Origin: Acidobacteriota bacterium
GTDB taxonomy: Bacteria > Acidobacteriota > Terriglobia > Terriglobales > Acidobacteriaceae
Length of the DNA: 64,000 nucleotides
Assembly (NCBI GenBank): GCA_021779935.1
Contig: JAJXZT010000003.1
Coordinates: 1 to 64,000 of the forward strand
Direction of reading: 5' to 3'
Positions 26,968 through 36,534 of the stretch are shown in pieces. The position numbers were made by a program, and so were the translations under genes. Numbering within the stretch: the stretch's first letter is position 1; each line of letters begins with the position of its first letter. The notes below the pieces were generated by a model. The model saw only the letters and a list, made by a program, of their open reading frames with translations. It did no database searches and had not been told where the DNA came from.

Positions 26968-26990
26968 CGTGCGTTTAAAGGTTCTCTTCC

Positions 26991-27746
26991 CTACTCCGGC
27001 ACCGCCGAGACGTCTTCATCCTTTTTCGGTGGAGGCGTTTTAGCGGGCGCCTGCTGGCCGGGCTCCACGGTCGGAACCGGATCACCTTCGTCAGGCGGCT
27101 TCTCGGTGCTCCACTTGAGAGAGTGCAGCACATCCTCGTATGCCTTGAACTCGGCTGGAGTGAAGGGCGCGTTGTTTTTCGTCAGGTAGCAGGCTACGAC
27201 GAATGGCGAGTCGGCGCCGGAGTTGAGATAAGCCACATCTTCATAGAACTTGTTGGCGGAGGAGACCACGGACTTGCCCATGGTGGCCCAGACGGGGTGC
27301 GCAATCTGGACGTCGCCAAATTGCGCGTCGGGATATTCCTTGAGATAGTTCGCCTTGTCGACTTCCCACTGCTGGTTCAGGTCCTCGGATTTCTTGTAAA
27401 GGACACGCACACGAACGGTGGTTCCGTTGAGCAGAGAGTCCTTGTCTTGAGGAATGAACACGATGTGAACCTGGTACTTGATGGCTTCCTTCTCGGTGTC
27501 ACCGCGCCAGCCGAGCGGCTCAAGGGTGCGGAAAACGAAAACCTTTCCGTGAACCATTCCCCAAACGAGAAGCGAAAGCGGGCCCTTGGGCTGCACAACG
27601 TACGTGGTTGTGCCGGGCGCCTGCTGAGTAGCGGCAGCCTTCTCCGGCTTGTCTTCCTTCTTTTTCTTTTTCCGTGGAAATGCAAACAGTGAGCCGCCCA
27701 ATAAAAGGACGGCCACCATAGTGGCGGCAATCATTCTTTTCTGCAT
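26991..27746 (-). CDS. Exported protein of unknown function
   Basis: The start ATG 27746 has GAGGA 5-6 bp upstream (ATG 27758 is an alternative). The 251-residue product has a signal-like N terminus (RMIAATMVAVLLLGGSLFA). A Lys-rich stretch (RKKKKKEDKPEK) and a central domain with no motif I recognise follow. The C-terminal tail is Pro/Lys/Glu-rich (PGQQAPAKTPPPKKDED). It probably is periplasmic or surface-located. Transcribed in the same direction as the DUF2339 gene upstream with about 90 bp between. Confidence 0.72.
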   Translation of the reverse strand: MQKRMIAATMVAVLLLGGSLFAFPRKKKKKEDKPEKAAATQQAPGTTTYVVQPKGPLSLLVWGMVHGKVFVFRTLEPLGWRGDTEKEAIKYQVHIVFIPQDKDSLLNGTTVRVRVLYKKSEDLNQQWEVDKANYLKEYPDAQFGDVQIAHPVWATMGKSVVSSANKFYEDVAYLNSGADSPFVVACYLTKNNAPFTPAEFKAYEDVLHSLKWSTEKPPDEGDPVPTVEPGQQAPAKTPPPKKDEDVSAVPE

Positions 27747-27837
27747 GAGGGTCCTCATCCCCTTCGAAGATGGTTGCGATATTGTAGGACGCAAAGCTGG
27801 CGCGGAAAAGAAGATTCCTGCCAAAAAGAATTCCCTG

Positions 27838-29628
27838 TTATCGATGTTCCTGGTTGATGAGTCCGAGCCAGTTCTTCTGGTAGGCGAAGGAGATGGCGAG
27901 CAGGATGACGCCGAGAAGAATGAAGCTGGCAATGCGGTAGACGCGGTCGAGCGCGGAAACGTCGTAGATGAAAACCTTGAGGATGGTGGCGGCGATGAGC
28001 ACAATGGCCTGCCAGCGCAAAAAAGCGGTACGCCGCCAGAAGCCGATACACATCAGTCCGACGCCGTAAGCCATGGCGATGGCCGAGTAGGCGAAGTCGC
28101 GCTCAGTGTGGAGGGCGCGAAGGTTCTGCCAGTATTCGGGGGTGACGACGGCGCCGTAACCCTGTCGCAGCACGATGGATTGCTGGGTGAAGTAATCGGC
28201 AACCTCAAGGCCAAGCGCGAGCAGGGCAAGCACGTTGAACAGCACGACGCCAACACCGAGGACGGCGCCGAAGCGCTCGGCGTCCGGCTGCCGGCGCTGC
28301 TGCCAGATCATGTAACCAAGGACGGCGATTGCCGCAAGGTAAAGTCCGAAGCGTTCGTTGAAGAAAAGCGTCTCGGCCCGCGTGGTCGAAATGAAAAGAA
28401 CGAGGTGCGCAATCGCCGCGAGGAAAACGGCGCAGGCAGCGGCCTTGACCTTGGGCAGCACGACTCGCGAGCCGGCCCAGAAGAGCGCGGCGGATTCGGC
28501 AAGCCAGCCAAGCGTGATCCAGTGGCCGTCAAGCTTCAGCGGAATGGCCAGCGTAAAAAATCCAATGGCCGCGGCGAAATGGATGAGCGGCACGATGGGC
28601 TCGCCACGGCTGCCCTCGCTCTCGCGGCGATTGGCGGCAGCTCCCAGGGCATAGAAGAAAATGGCGAGGCCGAGCGCATAGGCCGCAGCGCGCTGGTTGG
28701 CGTCGAGCCCGGTCATCATGGAACGCACTTCAAGGAAAAACACGGCGCCATTGAGCAACGGGAGAAAAATCACCACCTGCTCTTCCATGCGGGAACGGCG
28801 GACGGGACTGGCGGCAACGATGGGGCCGAGAGCGAAGGTCACGAAAAATACGCCGGCGAAGAAAATGGTGACGCCGTATTGCGAGTCCGAATAGTAGGTG
28901 TTGCACCACGCGATGTAGAGCGCAAGCGTGCCGAGGAAGGCTCCGAAGAGGATGCGCGGCCAGGGACGGAAGCGCTGCACGGCCAGTGCGCCGAAATTGA
29001 GCAGCGCAAGATAGGAGAAGAGTTCGGCTTCGCGGTTCTGCCCGGTGGAAAGCAGCACGGGGGTGAGAAATCCGCCGACGAGCGCCATGCCGGCAATGAC
29101 TTCGGCATTCTGCGAGAGAGCCATCCATGCGGTTGCGGCCGTCACCAGCACCATGGCGGCAAAGGCCACGCTGGCGGAGACGAGCTGATACTGCTGGCAC
29201 GATGCCCAGAGCGAGAGATAAAGCACGCCGATGCCGACGGCCTTCAGCGACCATGAAAAGAGCGGATAGTTGCGGCGGCGAAAGCGCTCGCTCCAGAGGG
29301 TGACGGCGACGCCGGCGACCAGGCCGATGAGGACGCGGAAGCCCGGCCCGATCCACTCGTTATCAAATGCGAACTTCAGGAAGTACGATACGCCAACGAG
29401 TACGGCGACGATCCCGGCGCGATTCAGCCACTGCGAGCCAATTCGGTCTTCGAGCGAAGCGGCCGGACGGGCGGCGGCAGGCGACGGAATGCGCGGAGGC
29501 GCAACGGGCGGAAGCGGCGGTGCAATGGGCTCGCTCCGGCCCTCCACGAGACGTTCAAGATGGCTCACCCGCTGGGAAAGCCGCTCGACAGTGGCGCGCA
29601 ACTGCCGCAGTTCTTCTTCGTCGCCCAT
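27838..29628 (-). CDS. Large DUF2339-type membrane protein
   Basis: The 596-residue protein starts with a coiled-coil ([26 protein letters not shown]) and a Pro-rich linker. The block [28 protein letters not shown] is typical of DUF2339 (YqhA-like) polytopic proteins. About 14 or more further hydrophobic helices follow. No catalytic function is known for the family. The gene is divergent from the YjbQ gene, 90 bp away. Confidence 0.85.
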   Translation of the reverse strand: MGDEEELRQLRATVERLSQRVSHLERLVEGRSEPIAPPLPPVAPPRIPSPAAARPAASLEDRIGSQWLNRAGIVAVLVGVSYFLKFAFDNEWIGPGFRVLIGLVAGVAVTLWSERFRRRNYPLFSWSLKAVGIGVLYLSLWASCQQYQLVSASVAFAAMVLVTAATAWMALSQNAEVIAGMALVGGFLTPVLLSTGQNREAELFSYLALLNFGALAVQRFRPWPRILFGAFLGTLALYIAWCNTYYSDSQYGVTIFFAGVFFVTFALGPIVAASPVRRSRMEEQVVIFLPLLNGAVFFLEVRSMMTGLDANQRAAAYALGLAIFFYALGAAANRRESEGSRGEPIVPLIHFAAAIGFFTLAIPLKLDGHWITLGWLAESAALFWAGSRVVLPKVKAAACAVFLAAIAHLVLFISTTRAETLFFNERFGLYLAAIAVLGYMIWQQRRQPDAERFGAVLGVGVVLFNVLALLALGLEVADYFTQQSIVLRQGYGAVVTPEYWQNLRALHTERDFAYSAIAMAYGVGLMCIGFWRRTAFLRWQAIVLIAATILKVFIYDVSALDRVYRIASFILLGVILLAISFAYQKNWLGLINQEHR

Positions 29629-29718
29629 GGCACTGGAAGACTAAACGGTTCCGGGGGTGCACGCAACCGGATACGTAACGCCACTTGCGTGTTACCGTAT
29701 TGGTGCGAGGAACCACGC

Positions 29719-30132
29719 ATGAAATTCCATACTGAGTATCTTCAGTTCTATACCGACAAGCACCGCGCTTATGTACATATCACGCCGCAGGTAGAAGCGG
29801 CGGTCGTCAAAAGCGGCATCAAGGAAGGCATGGTTCTGGTTTCTGCCATGCACATCACGTCGGGCGTCTACGTCAACGACAATGAAGACGGATTGATCCA
29901 CGATATCGACGAGTGGCTGGAGAAGCTGGCGCCATTTCGCAAAGAATACAAGCATCACGAAACGGGCGAGGATAACGGCGACTCGCACCTGAAAGCGCTG
30001 CTGATCCATCACGAAGTGATTTTGCCGGTGACCAATGGCAAGCTTGACCTTGGAACGTGGCAGCGGGTTTTTTACGCCGAGTTCGACGGACAACGGAACA
30101 AGCGCGTGATCGTCAAGGTCATGGGCGAATAG
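29719..30132 (+). CDS. YjbQ/UPF0047 family protein
   Basis: The 137-residue protein has the family's conserved His/Asp positions: [23 protein letters not shown], and [20 protein letters not shown]. Members are beta-barrel trimers; some have weak thiamine-phosphate synthase activity, but the true role is unsettled. ATG 29719 gives the standard family length, with GCGAGG upstream. A strong hairpin follows the stop, so it is a single-gene unit. Confidence 0.9.
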   Translation: MKFHTEYLQFYTDKHRAYVHITPQVEAAVVKSGIKEGMVLVSAMHITSGVYVNDNEDGLIHDIDEWLEKLAPFRKEYKHHETGEDNGDSHLKALLIHHEVILPVTNGKLDLGTWQRVFYAEFDGQRNKRVIVKVMGE

Positions 30133-30143
30133 CTTTCGGCATC

Positions 30144-30185
30144 ACACTGGCCGGTACATGTCCATCCGGCCAGTGTCCCTTTCTC
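30144..30185 (+). terminator. Intrinsic terminator after YjbQ gene
   Basis: An 11-bp perfect stem ACACTGGCCGG (30144-30154) / CCGGCCAGTGT (30166-30176) is followed by CCCTTTCT. It lies 12 bp after the stop codon. Confidence 0.75.
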
Positions 30186-30511
30186 CAAATTTCCGCAATT
30201 CCCTGCGCAACACTACCGCGGTTGCACGATTTCCCATGCTCGTTCGTACGTTTACTAATTGAACATCAGACCACTGCCATCCGTAATCGTCCACGGAAGG
30301 TAACTGTACTGATTCGCATTTGAAAACCTGCATGGATACTGGTATTCCTACGCCATGCAATGTGGGCGCATGTGGGGAGTATTACTCAATTGTTAACTTT
30401 TCGCGTGTAGATTTTTCCGATTGATTTCTTAATTACCGGGTAAAAATCTCCACTTCTGCACAGGCCGAAAAATGGCACGCGCAAGCGGTTGGGAACAGAG
30501 GAGTTGGGAAT
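30186..30511. other. Intergenic region upstream of tonB-like gene
   Basis: These 326 bases carry no gene or member of the repeat families. The part from about 30380 is AT-rich and probably holds the promoter of the TonB-like gene, but no hexamer pair stands out. AGAGGAG at 30498-30504 is a fair ribosome binding site for the downstream ATG. Confidence 0.5.
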
Positions 30512-31684
30512 ATGGCTCACTTCGACATTTCGGCAGGTCAGTTGCGAGTACCACCGGCAGAGGCGACTTCCTCCCGCTCGCGTGAGAGCAATGGTCGCCT
30601 CACGATGACAGCCGGAGTAGCGGACATGGATACGCCCCAGGAATTTACGTTCGGACAGATGCCGGCGACACAAACGCGCTGGCAGTCGTTTGCGACAAGC
30701 TATTTCCTGCAGATAGCGATGATCGCCGTGGTTGTGGCGGTGACGCTGAGTACGCCAACGATCGTGTTGAGGCAACCGAACTTCCAGAACGTCGAGCTGA
30801 TTGCGCCCGTGGAGACGCCTCGGGTGGAAGCGAAGGTGAGGCCGAGAGCGATCACGGCTCCGCCGAAGGCACGGCTGCGAGAGATTGCTCCGGAGCAGGC
30901 GAGAGTGATGCCGGCACCCGTGCTTCCAAGGCGCATGGAAGTGGCGAAAGTGACGCCGCCAGTGTTGAGTCCGCAGCACGTACCGGTGCCGAAGTTCGAT
31001 TCGCTGGCGACGAATGAACCGGCGATGCCGAAGCTGGCGCGCCAGGTGAAAACGAACGTGTTCGCCGGAAGTTCGGCAAAACCAACGCTGATGCACAAGA
31101 CGGTGGCCGAAGTACAGACCGGCGGATTCGGCGACCCGAACGGAGTGCCGGTGAACAAGCACGGCAGCGATCATCCGACGATCGCGGCGCTGGGATCGTT
31201 TGACCTTCCGCAGGACGGAGGATATGGCAATGGCAGCGGCGGAACGCACGGCGCTCGCGGTGTGATTGCCAGCGCGGGATTCGGCAATGGAATGGCTTCA
31301 GCGACTGGCGGGCACGGCAACGGCCGGCCGGGACGCGTGCAGTTGGCATCGTTCGGCAACGGTGGCGAGGTGGCGGGTACGGCACGGTCGCGAGCGAGCG
31401 TGCAGCAACAGGCAGACACGAAGCCGGTGACGATTGAAAGCAAACCGAAGCCGGTCTATACGGCGGCGGCGCTGGCACGCAGGATCGAAGGCGAAGTTCT
31501 CGTGAAAGTGACATTCACGGCCAATGGACAAGTAGTGGTGAACCACGTGATTCGCGGGTTGGGTTATGGATTGGATGATGCCGCAATCCGTGCGGCGCAG
31601 GGCATACGGTTTGCCCCGGCGGAGCGCGACGGACGTGCAGTGGATTCCACGGCGACACTGCATATCGTGTTCCAGCTTTCGTAA
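30512..31684 (+). CDS. TonB-like energy transducer
   Basis: The 390-residue protein has a cytoplasmic start, one membrane helix (FLQIAMIAVVVAVTLST, about residues 70-88), then a long Pro/Ala/Val-rich periplasmic region and a Gly/Asn-rich stretch (GGYGNGSGGTHGARG). The C-terminal TonB domain reads RIEGEVLVKVTFTANGQVVVNHVIRGLGYGLDDAAIRAAQGIRFAPAERDG, cut here by description. It would couple inner-membrane energy to an outer-membrane partner. No exbB/exbD is adjacent. It is 31 bp upstream of the degenerate M48 gene, probably one operon. Confidence 0.85.
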   Translation: MAHFDISAGQLRVPPAEATSSRSRESNGRLTMTAGVADMDTPQEFTFGQMPATQTRWQSFATSYFLQIAMIAVVVAVTLSTPTIVLRQPNFQNVELIAPVETPRVEAKVRPRAITAPPKARLREIAPEQARVMPAPVLPRRMEVAKVTPPVLSPQHVPVPKFDSLATNEPAMPKLARQVKTNVFAGSSAKPTLMHKTVAEVQTGGFGDPNGVPVNKHGSDHPTIAALGSFDLPQDGGYGNGSGGTHGARGVIASAGFGNGMASATGGHGNGRPGRVQLASFGNGGEVAGTARSRASVQQQADTKPVTIESKPKPVYTAAALARRIEGEVLVKVTFTANGQVVVNHVIRGLGYGLDDAAIRAAQGIRFAPAERDGRAVDSTATLHIVFQLS

Positions 31685-31715
31685 GGCCGTAACGGAACGA
31701 CGAGGAGTGAATTCG

Positions 31716-33461
31716 ATGAACCGCAAAGTTTCGAAGATTTGCATGTTGGTCCTGGTGCTGGGAGTGGCGGCTATAGCTATTGCGCAGGCGCGTCCGGCGA
31801 CGGCGTTTGACGGTCTGGTGGACCGGGTGACAGCACAAGAAGCGGCGAACATGAAAACGCTGCGCCAGTACACGCCCATCGTGGAAACGTACATACAGGA
31901 CATGAAGCCGAATAACGAACTGGGCGAGGTTCCGGCGGGCGATCACTATTTCCTGGGGCGCGTGTCGTTCCAGAAGAGACTGGAAGACCAATCGTTTGTC
32001 ACCCATCGCGGCTTCACCAAGCGGTGGCTGCACCGGGTAACGGACGTGGCGCGTAACCGCTATCTGCCGGACGGATTTGCACAGATGGCGATTATTGACA
32101 GCTCGGGCTTCAACCGCCAGAACTACAACTTCCACTACGTGGGGAGGGAATTCCTGGGCTCGCTGCGCTGCGTGGTGATCGACGTTTCGCCGAAGAAACA
32201 CGTTCACGGCAGCCGTTTCCTGGGACGCATCTGGGTGGAGGACCAGGACGACAACATTGTGCGCTTCAATGGGACATACGTTCCACAGGCGGCGAACGGA
32301 TCTTATGTGCACTTTGACACGTGGCGATTGAACATGGCCCCGGGCGTCTGGCTTCCGGCATATGTCTACAGCGAAGAGCTGGGCAAGGAGTCAAAGTTAG
32401 ACCGGACGTTCCGCTTCAAGGCGCAAACGCGCTTCTGGGGATATGACGTGGGGACTGCGGCGAGGGAGAGCGAATTCACGCAGGTCCTGGTGGACACAAA
32501 CGACACGGTAAAGGACCAGAGCAAGAGCACCGAGGACCTCTCTCCGGTGGCGAGCCAACGCGAGTGGGATCGGCAGGCGGAAGACAACGTGCTGGAGCGG
32601 CTGCAAACGGCCGGCCTGCTGGCAAAGTCCGGCGACGTCGACAAGGTGTTGGCGACGGTGGTCAACAACCTGGAGATCACGAATAATCTAAACATTGAAC
32701 CGCCGGTTCGCGCGCGTGTATTGTTGACGACGCCAATCGAAAGCTTCGCCATCGGGCACACAATTGTCCTGAGCCGCGGACTGCTGGACGTGTTGCCAGA
32801 CGAGGCAAGCCTGGCGGCAGTGCTGGCGCGCGAGCTTGCGAACATCACGTTGGGACATAACGTTAACACCAGCTATGCGTTCAGCGACCGCATGCAGTTC
32901 CCCGACTACCAGGCATTCAACCGGCTGCACTTCGGTGACAATCCGGTACAGGAAGAAGCCGCCGAAAAGCGGGCGGTCGAGTACCTGAAAAACTCTCCGT
33001 ACAAGGACAAACTGGTGGACGTGGGACTGTTTTTACGGCAGTTGCAGAACCGCCAGAAAGATCTGCCGAACCTGATCCGCGCGCATCTTGGCAATACGCT
33101 GACGCTGCGCGACAACGGAGCAGAACTGACGTCGCTGATGAACAGCGCTCCGAAGCTCGATCCGAAGAATCTCAACCAGATCGCGGCACTGCCACTTGGG
33201 GGGCGCATCAAGGTCGATCCCTGGAACGACAGCGTGGAGATGCTGAAGAACAAGCCGGTGGCGCTGATTTCGCCGAATGAGAAGATGCCATTTGAAGTCA
33301 CGCCGTTCTTCCCTTACCTGACCCGTCTGAATGAGACAACGGTGAACGATGCGGAGGCACCTCAGCAAACCCCAGCCGCGGCCCCGGTAAATAACAAGAA
33401 CCGGACGCCGGTAAACGGCAGCGCAAAAGTAGCAGTAAATGACGGAAGCAGTAACCAGTAA
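31716..33461 (+). CDS. Exported M48-like protein with degenerate protease motif
   Basis: The 581-residue protein has a signal peptide (ICMLVLVLGVAAIAIAQA) and a long N-terminal domain of unknown type. An M48-like segment (residues about 340-430) follows. Where M48 peptidases read HELxH, this reads ARELANITLGH, so the zinc-binding His residues are Arg372 and Asn376; Glu373 is kept. The downstream ExxxD ligand region is EEAAEKRA. It therefore is probably not a zinc protease and may be a scaffold. GAGGAG lies 8 bp before ATG 31716. It is co-transcribed with the TonB-like gene by spacing. Confidence 0.8.
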   Translation: MNRKVSKICMLVLVLGVAAIAIAQARPATAFDGLVDRVTAQEAANMKTLRQYTPIVETYIQDMKPNNELGEVPAGDHYFLGRVSFQKRLEDQSFVTHRGFTKRWLHRVTDVARNRYLPDGFAQMAIIDSSGFNRQNYNFHYVGREFLGSLRCVVIDVSPKKHVHGSRFLGRIWVEDQDDNIVRFNGTYVPQAANGSYVHFDTWRLNMAPGVWLPAYVYSEELGKESKLDRTFRFKAQTRFWGYDVGTAARESEFTQVLVDTNDTVKDQSKSTEDLSPVASQREWDRQAEDNVLERLQTAGLLAKSGDVDKVLATVVNNLEITNNLNIEPPVRARVLLTTPIESFAIGHTIVLSRGLLDVLPDEASLAAVLARELANITLGHNVNTSYAFSDRMQFPDYQAFNRLHFGDNPVQEEAAEKRAVEYLKNSPYKDKLVDVGLFLRQLQNRQKDLPNLIRAHLGNTLTLRDNGAELTSLMNSAPKLDPKNLNQIAALPLGGRIKVDPWNDSVEMLKNKPVALISPNEKMPFEVTPFFPYLTRLNETTVNDAEAPQQTPAAAPVNNKNRTPVNGSAKVAVNDGSSNQ

Positions 33462-33479
33462 ATCGCAGGATCCTCATTC

Positions 33480-33508
33480 GCGGCTCGCTCCGGCGTGCCG
33501 CTTTTTTT
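33480..33508 (+). terminator. Intrinsic terminator after M48-like gene
   Basis: GCGGC (33480-33484) pairs with GCCGC (33497-33501), followed directly by seven T. The stem is short, but further pairs in the loop are possible. Confidence 0.65.
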
Positions 33509-33623
33509 GCTCGCAAAATGGAGAATAAGACGATTGTTCACGCGTCACAGACAGGATGTAACGATGTGCCCGAGAATTGCATTTCTTCCATGCAGGCGGA
33601 GGCCCCGCCCGAAGGAGCAGGCA

Positions 33624-34064
33624 ATGATCCAAGGCAACGTTACACTAACCCAGCCCCTCTCCAGCAGCCGTCAGTTCGTGGCGGTGAGCGGTACGGGACA
33701 CGCAACCGTGCTCGACGACGGCAATGGCGATACAGGCGCAAAGCCGATCGAACTGATGGCGCTGGGAATGGCCGGCTGTACGGCATTCGACGTCATCAAC
33801 ATTCTGCGCAAGAAACGGCAGCAGGTTACGGGCTACTCGGTGAAGATCGAGGCCGACCAAGCGGTAGATCCTCCGCAGGTGTTCACGAAGGTGCGCATTC
33901 ATCACATCATTACGGGAATCGACGTACAGGCCCAGGCGGTGGAAGACGCAATCAAATTGTCGGAAGAGAAATATTGCTCGGTGGGAGTGATGGTGCAGCG
34001 CAGCGGCGCGGAAGTGCACGCGACCTACGAGATCGTGCAGGCGCCAGCGCCGGTCACGGCATAA
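33624..34064 (+). CDS. OsmC/Ohr-family protein
   Basis: The 146-residue protein matches OsmC-type peroxidase folds: GDTGAKPIELMALGMAGCTAFDVINIL carries the first Cys (residue about 51) and SEEKYCSVGVMVQRSG the second. In the family these Cys reduce organic peroxides using dithiols. The YhfA-like branch has the same spacing. AAGGAG lies 7 bp before ATG 33624. It is a single gene ending at a bidirectional terminator shared with rho. Confidence 0.9.
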   Translation: MIQGNVTLTQPLSSSRQFVAVSGTGHATVLDDGNGDTGAKPIELMALGMAGCTAFDVINILRKKRQQVTGYSVKIEADQAVDPPQVFTKVRIHHIITGIDVQAQAVEDAIKLSEEKYCSVGVMVQRSGAEVHATYEIVQAPAPVTA

Positions 34065-34076
34065 AAAAATTTGGAC

Positions 34077-34110
34077 ACAGTAAAGCCCGGCGCGAGCCGG
34101 GCTTTGCTGT
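34077..34110. terminator. Bidirectional terminator between osmC-like gene and rho
   Basis: A 14-bp stem ACAGTAAAGCCCGG (34077-34090) / CCGGGCTTTGCTGT (34097-34110) with one T-G pair. The genes on either side converge, with the rho stop at 34127. Confidence 0.8.
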
Positions 34111-34126
34111 ATCACCTCTGATCCAA

Positions 34127-35377
34127 CTAGATGGAGCTCATGTTGGAGAGGAAGTCGGCGTTGGCGCGGGTTTTGCTCAGCTTGTCGATGAGTAATTCCA
34201 TGGCCTCGACCGGCGAGAGCGGGGTGAGCACCTTGCGCAGCACCCAGATGCGCGCCAGGTCTTCCTTGGGAATGAGCAACTCTTCCTTACGCGTGCCGGA
34301 GCGCTGGATATCGATGGCCGGAAAGACTCGTTTGTCGACGAGCTTACGGTCAAGAATGATTTCCATGTTGCCCGTGCCCTTGAATTCTTCAAAGATGACA
34401 TCGTCCATGCGCGAACCGGTTTCGATGAGAGCGGTGGCGCAGATGGTCAGCGAGCCGCCTTCCTCGATGTTGCGGGCCGCACCGAAGAAACGCTTCGGGC
34501 GCTGGAGCGCATTGGAGTCGACGCCGCCGGAGAGCACCTTGCCCGAGGGCGGAACGATGGTGTTATAGGCGCGCGCCAGGCGGGTGATGGAGTCGAGCAG
34601 GATGACGACGTCGCGCTTGTGCTCGACGAGGCGCTTGGCCTTCTCGATGACCATCTCGGCGACCTGTACGTGGCGTGCGGCCGGCTCGTCGAAGGTCGAA
34701 CTGATGACCTCGCCCTTGACCGAGCGCTGCATGTCCGTGACTTCTTCCGGACGCTCGTCGATGAGCAGCACGATGAGCACGACTTCCGGATGATTGGTCG
34801 TGATGGAGTTCGCCAGGTTCTGCAACAGCATGGTTTTGCCGGTACGCGGGGGAGCGACGATGAGGCCGCGCTGTCCCTTGCCGATCGGAGTCAGCAGGTC
34901 CATGACGCGCGCGCTGATGTTCTCGCGAACCGTTTCCAGCTTGATGCGTTCCTGTGGATAGAGCGGGGTCAGGTTGTCGAAGAGAATCTTGTTGCGGGCC
35001 TCTTCCGGCGACTCGAAATTGACCGCCTCGATTTTGACCAGCGCGAAGTATTTTTCGCCCTCATGCGGAGGACGTACCTGACCGCTGATGGTGTCGCCGG
35101 TCTTGAGATCGAACTTGCGGATCTGCGAGGGCGAGACGTAAATATCGTCCGGGCCGGGCAGATAGTTGTAGTCGGGAGAACGGAGGAAGCCATAGCCATC
35201 GGGGAGGATTTCCAACACACCTTCAGCGAAGATGTGGCCCTCTTTTTCGCTCTGAGCCTGGAGGATCTTGAAGATCAAGTCCTGTTTGCGAAGTCCGCTG
35301 GCGCCGGGAAGGTCCAACTGGCGAGCTATCTTGGTTAGCTCTGTTATGTTCTTTTCTTTAAGTTCAGCGATTGTCAT
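34127..35377 (-). CDS. rho: Transcription termination factor Rho
   Basis: Rho is the hexameric RNA helicase that ends transcription. The 416-residue protein has the N-terminal helical domain ([19 protein letters not shown]), the cold-shock RNA-binding fold ([16 protein letters not shown]), and the ATPase core with Walker [10 protein letters not shown]. The Q-loop region [14 protein letters not shown] and the R-loop [10 protein letters not shown] are also in place. ATG 35377 is preferred over GTG 35383, with GGTGAT upstream. It follows a small omega-like gene by 128 bp on the same strand. Confidence 0.96.
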   Translation of the reverse strand: MTIAELKEKNITELTKIARQLDLPGASGLRKQDLIFKILQAQSEKEGHIFAEGVLEILPDGYGFLRSPDYNYLPGPDDIYVSPSQIRKFDLKTGDTISGQVRPPHEGEKYFALVKIEAVNFESPEEARNKILFDNLTPLYPQERIKLETVRENISARVMDLLTPIGKGQRGLIVAPPRTGKTMLLQNLANSITTNHPEVVLIVLLIDERPEEVTDMQRSVKGEVISSTFDEPAARHVQVAEMVIEKAKRLVEHKRDVVILLDSITRLARAYNTIVPPSGKVLSGGVDSNALQRPKRFFGAARNIEEGGSLTICATALIETGSRMDDVIFEEFKGTGNMEIILDRKLVDKRVFPAIDIQRSGTRKEELLIPKEDLARIWVLRKVLTPLSPVEAMELLIDKLSKTRANADFLSNMSSI

Positions 35378-35505
35378 GATCACCTACGGGAAGTTGTAGA
35401 GGGAGAATGGAAGATGTTGCTGCTGCGCATGAACGCGCCCGGCGGAAGACATCGTCCTGGCGGGATTCCCCGGCACCCACTGGGCGCCGGGGTCCACAGA
35501 GATCG

Positions 35506-35721
35506 TCAAGCAGCGCGCCGCTGCGCCTCGTTTGCGTTCAAGGGCTCGGACAAAACCTTCTGCCGGTCAGTCACTGCGATCCGGCTCAGAACTTCGTTTG
35601 TCGTATCCTGAATGGCTGTGTACGGTTTGTGAAACCGGCGAGTTGCCTTGGATGCAAGCTGGCAGAGCATATAACGGTTCTGCACAGTATGTAAAGCTTG
35701 AAAAACCTTATCAGAGCGCAT
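35506..35721 (-). CDS. Small conserved protein, probable RNA polymerase omega-like subunit
   Basis: A 71-residue frame just upstream of rho is supported by a strong CAGGAGAGG ribosome binding site ending about 5 bp before ATG 35721. The product contains NRYMLCQLASKATRRFHKP and then DTTNEVLSRIAV. This resembles the omega (RpoZ) pattern NRxxLxxxAxKRaR...TTxxALxEI in simplified form, so I suggest a divergent omega. The match is by eye and partial. A different conserved small protein is possible. It would fit with rho as a transcription-machinery pair. Confidence 0.6.
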   Translation of the reverse strand: MRSDKVFQALHTVQNRYMLCQLASKATRRFHKPYTAIQDTTNEVLSRIAVTDRQKVLSEPLNANEAQRRAA

Positions 35722-36534
35722 GATTCCTCTCCTGATGAATCCAGTTTGCTTCGGGAGCCGAGCGGGCGAGCCGACTGGTCAAATAGAATGTACGCCGCAC
35801 CGGGAAAGTCCTACATTGACCATTGAGCGGCTAATGCCCCGAATACCCATTGGATGCCGATCAATCAACGTAAGTTTCTCAAACGCGACAAACTACTAAT
35901 CCGCACGTTACTTCGCTGTTCTGAGGCACAATATGCGTTACGGTTCCGAAACCCACTTCCTTGCGAGAAGTTGTTGTTGGAATCTACTCAGTCCAGCCAG
36001 AGGGAGCGGCGGAGTACTTCAGGATCACCCATTCAGCAGATCATGGGGATCACCAAGCAACACACTAACTTAGACAACTCTGACCTTCCGGTCAAGTAAT
36101 TTCTTTGTCCTCGTAACTTATCGAAAAAAAAGACACTTAACGGGAAACGGTGAGGCGAAGTTACCACATTTTCACCGGTCTGCAAGACGCTGGTTTCAAA
36201 AAAACGGCGGCGCGGCCAAACTACCAACCTTAGAGGCACGTGCCGCGAACCCCCTGCGTTCAACTTCCTGAAGTCGCTGGCGATTCATTCGCCATGCTGG
36301 GCGTATCGTGCCTGAAAGCGATTTTGGTGTCAGTCCCCCGTTTTGGGGATTCGTCCACCACTATTAGGCCGCAGATTGGCCGGGACCGGCTCCAGCGGCC
36401 CTGGCGGGGTTAGCACATTCCCCCGTGACCGGGGTTACTGCATCCCTTCCCGTGCCTGTGGTTCGCTTGGCCTTGCAATCACAATCCGCCGTGGGCCCAA
36501 ACGTCTTTGTTGTTCTTTACCCAAGGAGAACACG
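35722..36534. other. Long gene-free region upstream of asnA
   Basis: About 813 bases without a convincing gene. The part from 35850 to 36190 is AT-richer than the surroundings; two weak ORFs there (35407-35694 and 35854-36099) have no recognisable protein character. From about 36290 to 36450 the plus strand has several local stems, for example CCCCCGTTTTGGGG (36336-36349) and CCCCCGTGACCGGGG (36420-36434). This could be a structured asnA leader, but it matches no riboswitch I know. Confidence 0.5.

Noticed and set aside
35407-36099. ORFs at 35407-35694 and 35854-36099
   Set aside because: Low-complexity or unremarkable products without good ribosome binding sites; the first is antisense to the omega-like gene, which has a much better one.
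36290-36534. T-box leader before asnA
   Set aside because: No AGGGTGGNACCGCG-like T-box core or specifier loop could be found by eye.
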